Source: Nocardia coubleae NBRC 108252 | Lineage (GTDB): Bacteria > Actinomycetota > Actinomycetes > Mycobacteriales > Mycobacteriaceae | NCBI RefSeq assembly: GCF_001612805.1 | Contig: NZ_BDBD01000011.1 | Location: 1-64,000, forward strand | Direction: 5' to 3' | Length of the DNA stretch: 64,000 nt | In this document: piece after piece, positions 17,294 through 25,668 of the stretch | Layout: every line of letters starts with the position of its first letter | Position numbering within the stretch: the first letter of the stretch is position 1 | Program-made: the position numbers and the translations under genes | The notes under the pieces: model-generated | Told to the model about the DNA's origin: nothing | Databases searched by the model: none | Seen by the model: only the letters and a program-made list of their open reading frames with translations

Positions 17294-18091
17294 ATGACCA
17301 CAACTCCCTGCACCGCCCTGATCACCGGCGCGTCCGCCGGCATCGGCGCGGCGTTCGCCCACCACCTCGCCGCGAACGGTTACCAACTGCTGCTCGTCGC
17401 CCGCCGCGCCGATCGTCTCCGGGAACTCGCCACACAGCTGACCGCACGCCATGATGTGCGCTGCGAGGTGTTCGCCGCCGACCTCACCGACAGCGCCGCA
17501 CCAGCCGCGATCGTGGACTACGCCGACCGGCAGGGCTTGCCCGTCGACGTCCTGATCAACAACGCCGGTCTCTCGGGCAAGACAGCATTCGCCGACACAC
17601 CGTGGAACGCCCTGGCTGGGGAGATCCAGTTGATGGTCACCGCCCCGACCGAACTCGCCCACCTCGTCATCCCCGGCATGAAGAATCGCCACTGGGGTCG
17701 CATCGTCAACCTGTCGTCGGTCGCTGCCTTCGCCCCGCCCGGCGCCGGCTTGCTCTACACCGGCATCAAGTCCTACGTCCTCGACACCTCACAAGCCCTC
17801 GACATGGAACTCAAACACCACGGCATCCACGTCACCGCCCTGTGCCCCGGCTTCACCCGCACCGAATTCCACGACGTCATGGGCACGCGCGACAAGGCCG
17901 ACCATCTGCCCCGCATCCTCTGGCAGCAGCCCGACGCTGTAGTCGCCGAGGGCTGGGACGCTGTGATGAAAGGCAAGCCCGTGTGTGTCCCGGGCATCGT
18001 CAACAAGATCTCCGCCGTCGCCATGAAGCCCTTGCCCGTCCGCCTGGGCTACCTCCTCGGAAAGACCTTCAACCCCTTCAAGAACAGCTGA
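17294..18091 (+). CDS. short-chain dehydrogenase/reductase
   Basis: A 265-aa classical SDR with cofactor motif TGASAGIG near residue 10, NNAG in the middle, catalytic Ser in LSSVAAF and YTGIKSY supplying the Tyr-x-x-x-Lys pair. The C terminus (AMKPLPVRLGYLLGKTFNPF) is slightly extended, as in mycobacterial lipid-associated SDRs. It probably forms an operon with the preceding hypothetical gene under the TetR operator. Its 3' end overlaps the convergent cyclase-family gene by 14 bases. Confidence 0.87.
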   Translation: MTTTPCTALITGASAGIGAAFAHHLAANGYQLLLVARRADRLRELATQLTARHDVRCEVFAADLTDSAAPAAIVDYADRQGLPVDVLINNAGLSGKTAFADTPWNALAGEIQLMVTAPTELAHLVIPGMKNRHWGRIVNLSSVAAFAPPGAGLLYTGIKSYVLDTSQALDMELKHHGIHVTALCPGFTRTEFHDVMGTRDKADHLPRILWQQPDAVVAEGWDAVMKGKPVCVPGIVNKISAVAMKPLPVRLGYLLGKTFNPFKNS

Positions 18092-18743
18092 AGCCGACCC
18101 GGGCCACCGCCCGGATCGGTGCGCCGTCGGCCCCGCGCAGCGGCAGCGGAAACAACGAAACCTCGATCGATTCGCCTGACGCCTGCGCGTTCGACAGCTC
18201 GTCGAGTGCGGTGAGGTTCTCGGCGATCACGGCGTGCGCACCGCACAGGATCCGGTGTGCGGGCAGGTCAAGGTCGTCGGTCCCGGACGGGTCGATGCTC
18301 GGCGCGTCGATGCCGACGGTCCGGATTCCCTTGTCCACCAGCAGTTGTGCGGATTCCGGGTGCAGGTATGGGTGGGTGAAGTAGTCCGGGTTGCCCCACC
18401 GCGACGACCAACCGGTGGCGATCAGCACGATCGTGCCGGGTGGCAGGTCGACGTCGAACAGTGCCGGTCCGATCGCGGTGTGCGCGGGCACCGATCGCAC
18501 ATCCACGATCCAGGCTGGTCCGACGAAGCGCTCGAGGGGCAGTTGATCCAAGGTCGGCAGACTGTCGTCCAGATGAGCGGGCGCGTCGACGTGCGTCCCG
18601 GATTGCGACCCGAGATGCACGCGCAGCACGTTCACGCCGTCGGTGGCGGCACGCAATGCCGGTTCCAGCAGAACTTCCGGATCGCCCGGGAACACCGGCA
18701 TGCCGGTGTGGATCGGCCGGGTCAGATCGATCAGGCGCACCAC
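18078..18743 (-). CDS. cyclase family protein (kynurenine-formamidase-like metal hydrolase)
   Basis: A 221-aa protein of the cyclase/KynB family: it begins VVRLIDLTRPIHTGMPVFPG, and the metal site reads QSGTHVDAPAH in place of the usual HxGTHxDxPxH, so the first histidine ligand is glutamine. The C-terminal half has TVGIDAPSIDP and HRILCGAHAVIAENL, typical of the fold. It may hydrolyse a cyclic or formyl amide; the exact substrate is unknown and the ligand change could alter metal use. GTG 18743 is the best start; the adjacent GTG 18740 is also possible. Confidence 0.8.
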   Translation of the reverse strand: MVRLIDLTRPIHTGMPVFPGDPEVLLEPALRAATDGVNVLRVHLGSQSGTHVDAPAHLDDSLPTLDQLPLERFVGPAWIVDVRSVPAHTAIGPALFDVDLPPGTIVLIATGWSSRWGNPDYFTHPYLHPESAQLLVDKGIRTVGIDAPSIDPSGTDDLDLPAHRILCGAHAVIAENLTALDELSNAQASGESIEVSLFPLPLRGADGAPIRAVARVGFSCS

Positions 18744-18873
18744 GTCAGCATACGAGAGCCGTCGACCGTGCTGAGGCCGCTGTGCTGTCCCCCCGCGAAA
18801 ACCGTTGGCGCTGCAAGATATTCGGCCGATAGCCTGATTAGACCCGCCGAGTAGCTCAGGGGAGGAGCGAACT

Positions 18874-19041
18874 ATGTGGGACTGGGGGAGATCTGTCGCC
18901 GAGCACGCGGCTGCCACCGCGTGGACCACCTGGCCACCGCCGGAAAAGCCACCGACCGTCGTCGACCCACCGCCGGGTCGCGCGATACGACCATATGAAG
19001 CCGGTCGTGCCGAGTGGTTCGACAGGGGGCGAGTCGGGTAG
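18874..19041 (+). CDS. small Trp/Pro-rich protein, 55 aa
   Basis: The sequence GGGGAGGAG lies 5-6 bases before ATG, the strongest ribosome site in this neighbourhood. The product MWDWGRSVAEHAAATAWTTW is followed by a proline-rich middle (PPPEKPPTVVDPPPG) and a charged C-terminal end. There is no signal peptide or membrane helix. It is not a family I know. It precedes the hypothetical gene at 19113 by 71 bases on the same strand and may be co-transcribed. It could also be a leader peptide. Confidence 0.5.
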   Translation: MWDWGRSVAEHAAATAWTTWPPPEKPPTVVDPPPGRAIRPYEAGRAEWFDRGRVG

Positions 19042-19112
19042 GTACGCAGCACCTGGTCGAAGGTCGGTTTCCGATCGTATTCACGGGTATACGGGCCCCG
19101 AGGGAGGTGTCC

Positions 19113-19736
19113 ATGTACGACCAGTTCACAGCGGCCGATGAGCGGCCCCTCTCGTCGGCCCACGCGCGCATCGCATTCGCCGACAATCTGTTGCGGGCCG
19201 CAACCCGACCGGAACGCATCGCCGAGGTGTTCGCGACGATCATCGGCGACCACATCGAAACCGGCCCGATCACCGTCGGCCCGGGTGGGTTGGTCTCCGC
19301 GACCGCGGCAGGCCGCACCGAGCGCGTGCAGGTCACACCTTCACAGACGGATTGCTGCCAGATGGCGGTGTTGGTACCGGTCACGTTCCGGATTCAGGCA
19401 AGGCTTGGCGGAATCCCTGCCCACTACCTCGCCGCGGCATGTGTGCGGACTCGGGTCACCGTTGTTCCCGACGCCCCGTGTGCGCTGGTGGTGCGGCATC
19501 AGTCGATCTCCCGGCACGATGTGACCATCAAGGTGCGAGCGAAGAACGCCCTTGCTCGACTCGCCGAGCCCTTCGCGCACCTGAACTCCCTGATCACCGA
19601 TCAGGTGGTCAGCTACGTCAACAGCCTGGTGACTAGCCCGCGGGTGCGTGAGTTGAGCCGCATCGACGTAGCCCAGCTCATCGAACGCGCCTGGGACACC
19701 GGACTTGTCACCGGCCGCATGGTCGGTCATCAGTGA
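19113..19736 (+). CDS. conserved hypothetical protein, 207 aa
   Basis: A soluble protein of mixed alpha/beta character with no recognised domain. The middle is beta-rich (MAVLVPVTFRIQARLGG, CVRTRVTVVPDAPCALVV) and the C terminus is helical and resembles an amphipathic binding surface (LNSLITDQVVSYVNSLV). ATG 19113 follows GAGGGAGG. Its stop overlaps the next gene's GTG as GTGA, so it is translationally coupled to the epimerase. It heads a same-strand block through 24018. Confidence 0.7.
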   Translation: MYDQFTAADERPLSSAHARIAFADNLLRAATRPERIAEVFATIIGDHIETGPITVGPGGLVSATAAGRTERVQVTPSQTDCCQMAVLVPVTFRIQARLGGIPAHYLAAACVRTRVTVVPDAPCALVVRHQSISRHDVTIKVRAKNALARLAEPFAHLNSLITDQVVSYVNSLVTSPRVRELSRIDVAQLIERAWDTGLVTGRMVGHQ

Positions 19737-20806
19737 AGGTCGTGATCACCGGGGCGAGCGGCAGTGTAGGTACGGCACTGCTGCACACCGTGCGTGCGGA
19801 GGGTTGTGAGGTGGTGGGTGTCGTCCGGCGCCCACCCCCAGCAGACTGCCCTCCCTACACCGGTGTCCGCTGGGTTCGCTGCGATATCGGCGACCCGGCG
19901 GCGCTGCCGCAGCTGACCCACGCGTGCACCGGCGCGGATGCCCTCGTCCATCTGGCGTGGGCGATCAATCCGCGCACCGGAGATCCGCCGATGGAACGGA
20001 CGAACCGCGTCGGCACGGCCAACGTGCTGCAAGCCGCCGCAGCCTGCGGGGTCGCCCACCTGACATGTGCGTCTTCGGTGGCGACCTGCACGCCGACCGC
20101 ACGATGGCGACGAGTCGATGAGCGGTGGCCGCTGGACGGCATCACCACCAGCGCCTACAGCAGGGGGAAGGTCGTCCTCGAACAACAACTCGACGCCTTC
20201 GCCCGCGCGAACCCCTCGCTACGAATCGCACGGATCCGTCCGTGTGCTGTCGCGCAAGGCGCCGCCGCCGCCGAGATCGCCGACTGGGTACTGAGCCCGT
20301 GGCTGGCCCGTGCCGTCATCGGTCACCGCCTGCTGCCGGTGCCCCTGTGGCGCGATCTTCGCCTGCAGCTGGTGCACGCCGAGGACGTGGCTGCCGCGAT
20401 CTGGTTGATCGTGCGCGAACGGGCGACGGGAGCCTTCGGTCTCGCTGCCGAACCGGTGCTTTCGGCGCCCGTTCTCGCCACGATCTTCGGCGGATTCCGG
20501 CTTCCTGTGCCACGGCCGGTGCTGGCCGCTGCCGCGTGGGCAGGTTGGCGGCTGGGATTGCAACCGTTGCACCCCGGTTGGCTCGATCTGGCCGACCAGG
20601 CGTGCTTGGTCGACGCGGGCCGCGCCCACCGAGAGCTCGGCTGGTCACCGAAGCACGACGCCATCGCCGTCGCCACCGAACTCGCCGCCGGGTTTCGCGC
20701 GCACCGACGCGGCGACAGCCCGGCGCTGGCACCGCCACGAGTACCCTTTCATTTCGGATCGCCGACGCATCAGAGCCAGGCCCCGCCGCGCCGGGCCGGG
20801 CCATGA
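19733..20806 (+). CDS. NAD-dependent epimerase/dehydratase family protein (extended SDR)
   Basis: A 357-aa extended SDR: ITGASGSVGTALLHTV is the glycine-rich nucleotide site, DALVHLAWAINP follows, and the Tyr-x-x-x-Lys pair is in YSRGK (TSAYSRGKVVLEQQL). The C-terminal substrate part with HAEDVAAAIWLI is typical of sugar or isoprenoid epimerases. The last about 25 residues are Pro/Arg-rich and may be disordered. It starts with GTG in a four-base GTGA overlap with the preceding gene. Confidence 0.85.
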   Translation: MKVVITGASGSVGTALLHTVRAEGCEVVGVVRRPPPADCPPYTGVRWVRCDIGDPAALPQLTHACTGADALVHLAWAINPRTGDPPMERTNRVGTANVLQAAAACGVAHLTCASSVATCTPTARWRRVDERWPLDGITTSAYSRGKVVLEQQLDAFARANPSLRIARIRPCAVAQGAAAAEIADWVLSPWLARAVIGHRLLPVPLWRDLRLQLVHAEDVAAAIWLIVRERATGAFGLAAEPVLSAPVLATIFGGFRLPVPRPVLAAAAWAGWRLGLQPLHPGWLDLADQACLVDAGRAHRELGWSPKHDAIAVATELAAGFRAHRRGDSPALAPPRVPFHFGSPTHQSQAPPRRAGP

Positions 20807-21109
20807 GCGGAACGCAGCCTCGGTACTCGCTGAGCGCGCGCTTCGACGGTGTGAGCAAGGCCGGTCTTGTGGATGCGCACACGTGCCTGCCGCCGCGGCC
20901 TTGTCCAGCATCACCTGGCGCGATCCGGAAACCGCTCCCTCCCAGCGAAACCGGTGATGCCCGTGATTGCCCGATCCGTGCGCGAGCAATATCGCGCCGC
21001 GATCACCTCGTGCAATCGACATCTCGAACACGCGCGCGGAACGTGACGATGCGGTTTGTGGCCCCGAGCACCGGGTAGGCATCGCATACCCGCACTGGGA
21101 GGAGGACAG
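20807..21109. other. 303-base interval without a confident gene
   Basis: An ORF could start at 20803 in an ATGA overlap with the epimerase stop and run to 21078 (91 aa, opening MSGTQPRYSLSARFDGVSK). Its composition is low-complexity and Arg/Pro/Thr-rich, and I recognise no domain, so I do not call it. The interval ends with the strong ribosome site of the hemerythrin gene. Confidence 0.3.
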
Positions 21110-21817
21110 GTGCCACGGTCACTATCCGTCCAAACAGAAGACGAACTCGGTGGCGCGCTGAGTGTGTTGACGCTGCAACGCCGCGACCACCATCGGCTGG
21201 ACCTGCTCTTGGAGCGCGTCGCGAACACCACCGGCAGTCAGCGCCAAGATGCTCTGACCGCGCTGTGCCGCCTCGTCTTCCCACATGCGTTCGCGGAGGA
21301 GGCGGTGCTGTGGCCGCTGGTTCGCCGGACCCTGCCGGACGGTCCGGCGCTGACGTTGCGGGTGGAACAGGAACATCAGGAGATCAACGAGTTGTTCGCC
21401 GAGCTGGAACGGACGGATCCAGACAGCCCGCAGCACCGTCGATTGTTCGAGCGTATCGCCCAGCTACTCCGGCAGGACGCGCGAGACGAGGAGGACCTAC
21501 TTCTGCCGAAGCTGCAGGAGGCGCTGGATCCGCGTGCGTTGCGCCGGGCCGGCCTGCTGTGGTCGGCGCTGCGGTACACCGCTCCCACTCGTCCACACCC
21601 GACCGTCTCGCGACGGCCACCGGGCAACGCACTCGCCGCGCTGCCGCTGACCGGACTCGATCGGGCGCGGGATCGGCTCGACCAGGCTGCTCGACGAGTA
21701 CCTGCCTCGTTGGCGGCCGGATGCCGAAACACCAGCCACGTCCTCGCCTCTGTCGCCGGAGCCGTCGAGCACCTGCCGCTGCTGCGTCGCGGCGAGCATT
21801 CGACCACGCGAGGCTGA
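21110..21817 (+). CDS. hemerythrin HHE domain protein
   Basis: A 235-aa protein with an N-terminal hemerythrin-like four-helix bundle (about 20-140) carrying the di-iron ligand pattern: RRDHHRLDLLLERV, then VFPHAFAEEAVLWPLV, then EQEHQEINELFAELE and a later DARDEEDLLLPKL. Such domains bind O2, NO or iron and act in redox stress. The rest is Arg/Pro-rich. GTG 21110 was chosen because GGGAGGAGGA precedes it. It lies upstream of SRPBCC and alcohol dehydrogenase genes on the same strand. Confidence 0.85.
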   Translation: MPRSLSVQTEDELGGALSVLTLQRRDHHRLDLLLERVANTTGSQRQDALTALCRLVFPHAFAEEAVLWPLVRRTLPDGPALTLRVEQEHQEINELFAELERTDPDSPQHRRLFERIAQLLRQDARDEEDLLLPKLQEALDPRALRRAGLLWSALRYTAPTRPHPTVSRRPPGNALAALPLTGLDRARDRLDQAARRVPASLAAGCRNTSHVLASVAGAVEHLPLLRRGEHSTTRG

Positions 21818-21847
21818 CACTTCCGAGAGGTTTCGAAAGGGAATGTC

Positions 21848-22366
21848 ATGAGTTACATCGAGAAGGCCAAGGAACAGCTGACAGCTCTCGTGGGGAAGGT
21901 CATCGATTCCGCCAGTAGCGGTGGCGGTGCGCAAACCGTCACGATCAGCCGCCCGCGCGCCGAGGTCGAACAGTTCTGGCACGATCCCGAGAAGCTGTCG
22001 CAGGTGCTCGGTGACGTGGCCGGGGTCCGCGCCACGGGACCGACGAGCTACGAATGGGTTCTGCACCGCCGGGACGAGGACCCGATCACCTGGGATACCA
22101 CTCTGCAGACCGAGGAAGACGGCCTGCGTTTTGTCGGCGCCACCGAGAACGGCGTCCACGCCGGGCCCGCCGAGATCCGCGTGACATTCCGGGACGCGCC
22201 CCGCGGTGCCGGGACCGAGGTGAGCTTGCGGGTCGAGTCACCGGTACCCGACTTTCTCATCGGCGCAGCCACATTCAAGGTGCTCTACCGGGCGCGCGCG
22301 TTGCTGCAGACCGGTGAGGTACCCACCCTCGCACACAATCCGAGCGCGCGTGCGGCCGCGCACTGA
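21848..22366 (+). CDS. SRPBCC family protein
   Basis: A 172-aa helix-grip protein: after a polar N terminus (MSYIEKAKEQLTALVGK), AQTVTISRPRAEVEQFWHDP begins the fold, followed by EDPITWDTTLQTEEDGLRFV and AEIRVTFRDAPRGAGTEVSL. It is of the group often paired with zinc alcohol dehydrogenases in stress clusters. It lies 30 bases after the hemerythrin gene and 15 before the dehydrogenase, so the three are probably one transcript. The ligand is unknown. Confidence 0.82.
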   Translation: MSYIEKAKEQLTALVGKVIDSASSGGGAQTVTISRPRAEVEQFWHDPEKLSQVLGDVAGVRATGPTSYEWVLHRRDEDPITWDTTLQTEEDGLRFVGATENGVHAGPAEIRVTFRDAPRGAGTEVSLRVESPVPDFLIGAATFKVLYRARALLQTGEVPTLAHNPSARAAAH

Positions 22367-22381
22367 CCTAGGAGGCGATAC

Positions 22382-23551
22382 ATGCGTGCACTCTGTTGGA
22401 ACGGCGTCAACGATCTGGCGGTGGAAACGGTCGACGACCCCACACTGCTCAACCCGCACGACGTCATCGTTCAGGTCGGCTTGACCACGACCTGCGGATC
22501 GGATCTGCATTTCATCGACGGCTATCTGCCCGGCATGCGCGAAGGCGACGTGTTCGGGCACGAGTTCATGGGTGAGGTTGTCGAGGTGGGCCGTGAAGTC
22601 ACCGCGCGCAAAGTCGGTGACCGCGTGGTGGTTCCGTCGTTCATCGGGTGCGGGTCCTGCTGGTTCTGCGAGCACGACCTGTGGTCGTCGTGTGACACGA
22701 CGAATCCGAATGCCGAACTGCAACAGCCGATTCTGGGGTATCCGACCGGGGGAATCTATGGATACACCCATCCGTTCGGTGGCTATCAGGGATCGCACGC
22801 GCAGTATGTCCGCGTGCCGTTCGGTGACGTCAACTGCTTCACCATCCCCGAGGGCGTCACCGATGAACAGGCCCTGTTCCTCTCCGATGCCGTGCCGACC
22901 GGCCTGATGGGCGCCGATTTCTGCGACATCGCACCCGGCGACACGGTCGCGGTGTGGGGCAGCGGTGGGGTGGGCCTCATGGCCGGGCACACCGCCCGCT
23001 TGCTCGGCGCGGGTCAGGTCATCGTCATCGATCGGTATCCGGAACGATTGGCTCTGGCGCGCGAACAGTTCGGCGCCGAAACCATCGACTACACCGCGGT
23101 CGACAGTGTGCTGGAGGCGGTGCGGGAGATGACCGGGGGTCGCGGCCCGGACGCCTGCATCGAGGCGGTCGGGATGGAAGCGCACGGCACCGGACTGCAG
23201 CAGGTCTATGACCGCGCAAAGCAATTGCTGCGGCTGGAAACCGACCGCGCGACTCCGTTGCGTGAAGCGATCGTCGCGTGCCGCAAAGGCGGGGTCGTGT
23301 CGGTACTCGGTGTCTACGGGCTGACCGACAAGTTCCCGATGGGTGTGGTGACCAACAAGGGTCTGACGATCCGATCGTCGCAGCAGCACGGTCAGCGATA
23401 CATGCCGCGGATGTTCGACTACATCCAGCAGGGCGATCTCGACCCGTCGTATCTCATCACGCACGACTTACCGCTGGAGGACGCGGTGCGCGGTTACGAC
23501 ATCTTCAAGAACAAGCGCGAAGGTTGCATCCGGGCGGTATTTCGCCCATGA
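22382..23551 (+). CDS. zinc-dependent alcohol dehydrogenase (MDR superfamily)
   Basis: A 389-aa enzyme with the catalytic zinc site CGSDLHFIDG and GHEFMGEVVEVG, the structural-zinc cluster CGSCWFCEHDLWSSC and the Rossmann motif WGSGGVGLMAGHTARLLGA. It is of the glutathione-independent formaldehyde dehydrogenase-like branch, judged from length and the SDAVPTGLMGADF segment. It oxidises an alcohol or hydrated aldehyde with NAD(P). GGAGG lies upstream of the ATG. The stop overlaps the start of the DUF1360 gene as ATGA. Confidence 0.9.
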   Translation: MRALCWNGVNDLAVETVDDPTLLNPHDVIVQVGLTTTCGSDLHFIDGYLPGMREGDVFGHEFMGEVVEVGREVTARKVGDRVVVPSFIGCGSCWFCEHDLWSSCDTTNPNAELQQPILGYPTGGIYGYTHPFGGYQGSHAQYVRVPFGDVNCFTIPEGVTDEQALFLSDAVPTGLMGADFCDIAPGDTVAVWGSGGVGLMAGHTARLLGAGQVIVIDRYPERLALAREQFGAETIDYTAVDSVLEAVREMTGGRGPDACIEAVGMEAHGTGLQQVYDRAKQLLRLETDRATPLREAIVACRKGGVVSVLGVYGLTDKFPMGVVTNKGLTIRSSQQHGQRYMPRMFDYIQQGDLDPSYLITHDLPLEDAVRGYDIFKNKREGCIRAVFRP

Positions 23552-24018
23552 ACGGCAGCCAGCGCCGCCTGGGCGGGTACGCCGCGACGATGGGGCTCTA
23601 CGCGGTGGTCGTCGCCGCCGTCGCACTGTTGAGCAGGGTGACCGATCGTCGACTCCCGCGCGCCATGACCGTACCGGAACTGATCACCACCGCCGCTGCC
23701 GCGCACAAACTCTCCCGCACTGCAACAAAGGCGGCCGTCACCAGACCCGTGCGAGCCCCGTTCACCGAAGAGGTCGGCACCGGTGGCCCCGGCGAAGTGA
23801 TGGAGCGACCGAAGGGCCAACAGGGCATCCAGCACACGATCGGCGAATTACTCAGCTGCCCTTTCTGTTTCGATGTGTGGGCAGTCACGGCGCTCACGGT
23901 CGGACACGTCTTCGCACCCCGTACGACCCGCTTGGTAGCCGACGGGATGACAGCCCTGGTCGGCGCCGACTTTCTGCACCTCGCGTACGCCAAGGCCCAA
24001 CAGCTGGCCGAAGGTTAG
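23548..24018 (+). CDS. DUF1360 domain membrane protein
   Basis: A 156-aa protein with a membrane segment near the N terminus (YAATMGLYAVVVAAVALLS), the DUF1360 signature block ELITTAAAAHKLSRTATKAA, and GELLSCPFCFDVWAVTALTV with its characteristic CPFC. Function unknown; the CxxC suggests redox or metal chemistry at the membrane. It is translationally coupled (ATGA) to the alcohol dehydrogenase and ends the block before a terminator hairpin. Confidence 0.85.
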   Translation: MNGSQRRLGGYAATMGLYAVVVAAVALLSRVTDRRLPRAMTVPELITTAAAAHKLSRTATKAAVTRPVRAPFTEEVGTGGPGEVMERPKGQQGIQHTIGELLSCPFCFDVWAVTALTVGHVFAPRTTRLVADGMTALVGADFLHLAYAKAQQLAEG

Positions 24019-24150
24019 TTCGCGGTCACGCCGTCGGTCTACGTTCGCGAGAGCCAGGTGCCCGGAAGCTCGACCACTGGCCGACTCAGGTCTTCGGTCA
24101 GACCACATCGAGGAGTCACTGGTCTGTCCGGCCAGGTCCGCTTGCCTACG

Positions 24151-24191
24151 GCGCCGGCGCGAGTCTTCGGAGACCGAGCTCGCGCCGGCGC
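24151..24191. terminator. G+C-rich bidirectional terminator hairpin
   Basis: A perfect 13-bp stem (left arm GCGCCGGCGCGAG, 24151-24163; right arm 24179-24191) with a 15-base loop lies between the convergent DUF1360 and MFS genes, 14 bases before the MFS stop. Confidence 0.75.
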
Positions 24192-24204
24192 GTTGAGCGG
24201 CGGT

Positions 24205-25398
24205 CTAAGGTGTCGGTCGTGACTCGTCGAGCCGGATCAGGGGGCCGGCCAGCACTGCGAGCACGGCTCCGAGCAGGCAAACCGACGTCAGAGCCATCTC
24301 CTGCGTGAGGATCACGGCCGCCAACACCGGGGTGCAGCTGATACCCAATTGGAAGGCTGAGACCGTGGTGGCTCCCGCGAGAGTCGGCGCGTCGCCGGCG
24401 ATGGTGAACACCCGGCCGTACAGGGCGGGGTTGAGCACAAACGCCGCCACACCCAGCAGAAATACCGCAGGAACGACGATCCAGATCTGTCGCATCGACA
24501 CCGCGAGCACCACGGACAGAATCACGATCGCGCCGGTTCCGGTGCCCAGTGCCAAGTGGGGGCGCCGGTCGGAGATCCGGCCACCGATTGTCAACCCGGC
24601 GAAGGCCCCGATGCCGAACAGCGCGAGGACGGCCGGGATCCAGACCTCGCCGACATCGGTGATATCGCCCAGCATGGCGGCCAGGTAGTTGAACGTGAGC
24701 ATGTATGCCGCGGTGGTCGTAATGGTAATCGCGTAGATCACCCACAGCTTCGGCTTGCGTATTGTGGCGAGTTCGCGTGTCACGACCGATCCGGTGCCTG
24801 GTCGGGCATCCGTTGCGGTAGCGGGAATCCCGAGAACACAACCGGCGATCCCGACCAGCGTGAGGGCGACCACGGCCCAGAATCCGCCCCGCCACCCACT
24901 GAAATGGCTCAGTAGTGTGCCCAAGGGTCCGCCTGCGACCATCGCGACGCTGAGCCCGCTCACCACCACGCCGGACGCGCGAGCGTTGCGGTCGGGAGTG
25001 ACCAGGCCGATCGCGGTCACCGAGGCGATCGCGAAGAATCCGGCATAGGCGATACCGGCCACAACTCTGGAGGCCAGCAGTACCGGATAGCTGCCGAGCA
25101 GGCCGATCGCGATGCTCAGGGCGAAGACGACCTGTGTGGCCAGCAGTGCGGTGCGGCGCGGCAACCTCAGGCTGAGTACGGCGAACGGCGGTCCACCGAA
25201 TACGACACCGAGCGCGAAGGCGGTGATGAGCATGCCGGCCGACGACAGCGGTACATCGAGGTCGGTGGCCACGTCGGGAAGCACACCTGCGAGCAGGAAT
25301 TCGGCGGTGCCCATCGCGAACAGGCTGAAGCCGAGCAGGTATACCCCGGCGGGCAGGCGGTCGCTGCGTCGGTTCGTGAGCTGTGTGGTGACGGTCAT
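24205..25398 (-). CDS. MFS exporter, DHA1 type (chloramphenicol/arabinose-efflux-like)
   Basis: A 397-aa 12-helix transporter. The opening YLLGFSLFAMGTAEFLLAGV, with GTAEFLLAG, and the loop before SLRLPRRTALLA match the DHA1 group that includes Cmx/CmrA chloramphenicol exporters and AraJ-like proteins. It probably exports a small hydrophobic compound by proton antiport. Its start overlaps the stop of an upstream 60-aa ORF (ATGA). The divergent XRE-cupin regulator is the likely controller. Confidence 0.85.
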   Translation of the reverse strand: MTVTTQLTNRRSDRLPAGVYLLGFSLFAMGTAEFLLAGVLPDVATDLDVPLSSAGMLITAFALGVVFGGPPFAVLSLRLPRRTALLATQVVFALSIAIGLLGSYPVLLASRVVAGIAYAGFFAIASVTAIGLVTPDRNARASGVVVSGLSVAMVAGGPLGTLLSHFSGWRGGFWAVVALTLVGIAGCVLGIPATATDARPGTGSVVTRELATIRKPKLWVIYAITITTTAAYMLTFNYLAAMLGDITDVGEVWIPAVLALFGIGAFAGLTIGGRISDRRPHLALGTGTGAIVILSVVLAVSMRQIWIVVPAVFLLGVAAFVLNPALYGRVFTIAGDAPTLAGATTVSAFQLGISCTPVLAAVILTQEMALTSVCLLGAVLAVLAGPLIRLDESRPTP

Positions 25399-25577
25399 CG
25401 ACGATCACCTGCCGACGCGACGTCACGCACGGACCTGTCGATCAGGCGCACCCAGAAGTCTGCCAACCGTTCTCGTTCGGCCTCGATTCCGTCGACGCCG
25501 GTCGCGTCGAACTCCGTCGGCGGCATGCCGCCGCGGGATGGAAACCTATGCATAGCCGTATCCACTGTTTCGTTCAT
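25395..25577 (-). CDS. 60-aa ORF translationally coupled to the MFS exporter
   Basis: MNETVDTAMHRFPSRGGMPP opens a soluble small protein whose second half is an amphipathic helix (IEAERERLADFWVRLIDRS). A purine-rich GGAGGTG lies upstream of the ATG, and the stop overlaps the exporter start as ATGA, so it is almost certainly translated with it. No family is recognised. It may be a leader that sets exporter translation or a small partner protein. Confidence 0.55.
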   Translation of the reverse strand: MNETVDTAMHRFPSRGGMPPTEFDATGVDGIEAERERLADFWVRLIDRSVRDVASAGDRR

Positions 25578-25668
25578 TTGTAAGCACCTCCGAGACGAGC
25601 ATCGGTGTGCCTGTGCGGAATCGGCAAACAACCTTGCCGATTCCGGGATGGATTGGTTGGCTGGCCGG

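Noticed and set aside
18843..18875. tRNA-like D-arm (GTAGCTCAG followed by GGAGGAGCG)
   Set aside because: No anticodon stem, no TTCGA-type T-arm and no matching acceptor stem follow; the sequence is better explained as the ribosome site of the 55-aa ORF.
20803..21078. 91-aa ORF in ATGA overlap with the epimerase stop
   Set aside because: Low-complexity Arg/Pro/Thr-rich composition, no domain, and it ends inside the leader of the hemerythrin gene; the overlap alone is not enough.
24205..25398. specific naming of the exporter as cmx
   Set aside because: Family resemblance is clear but no residue pattern proves chloramphenicol export.
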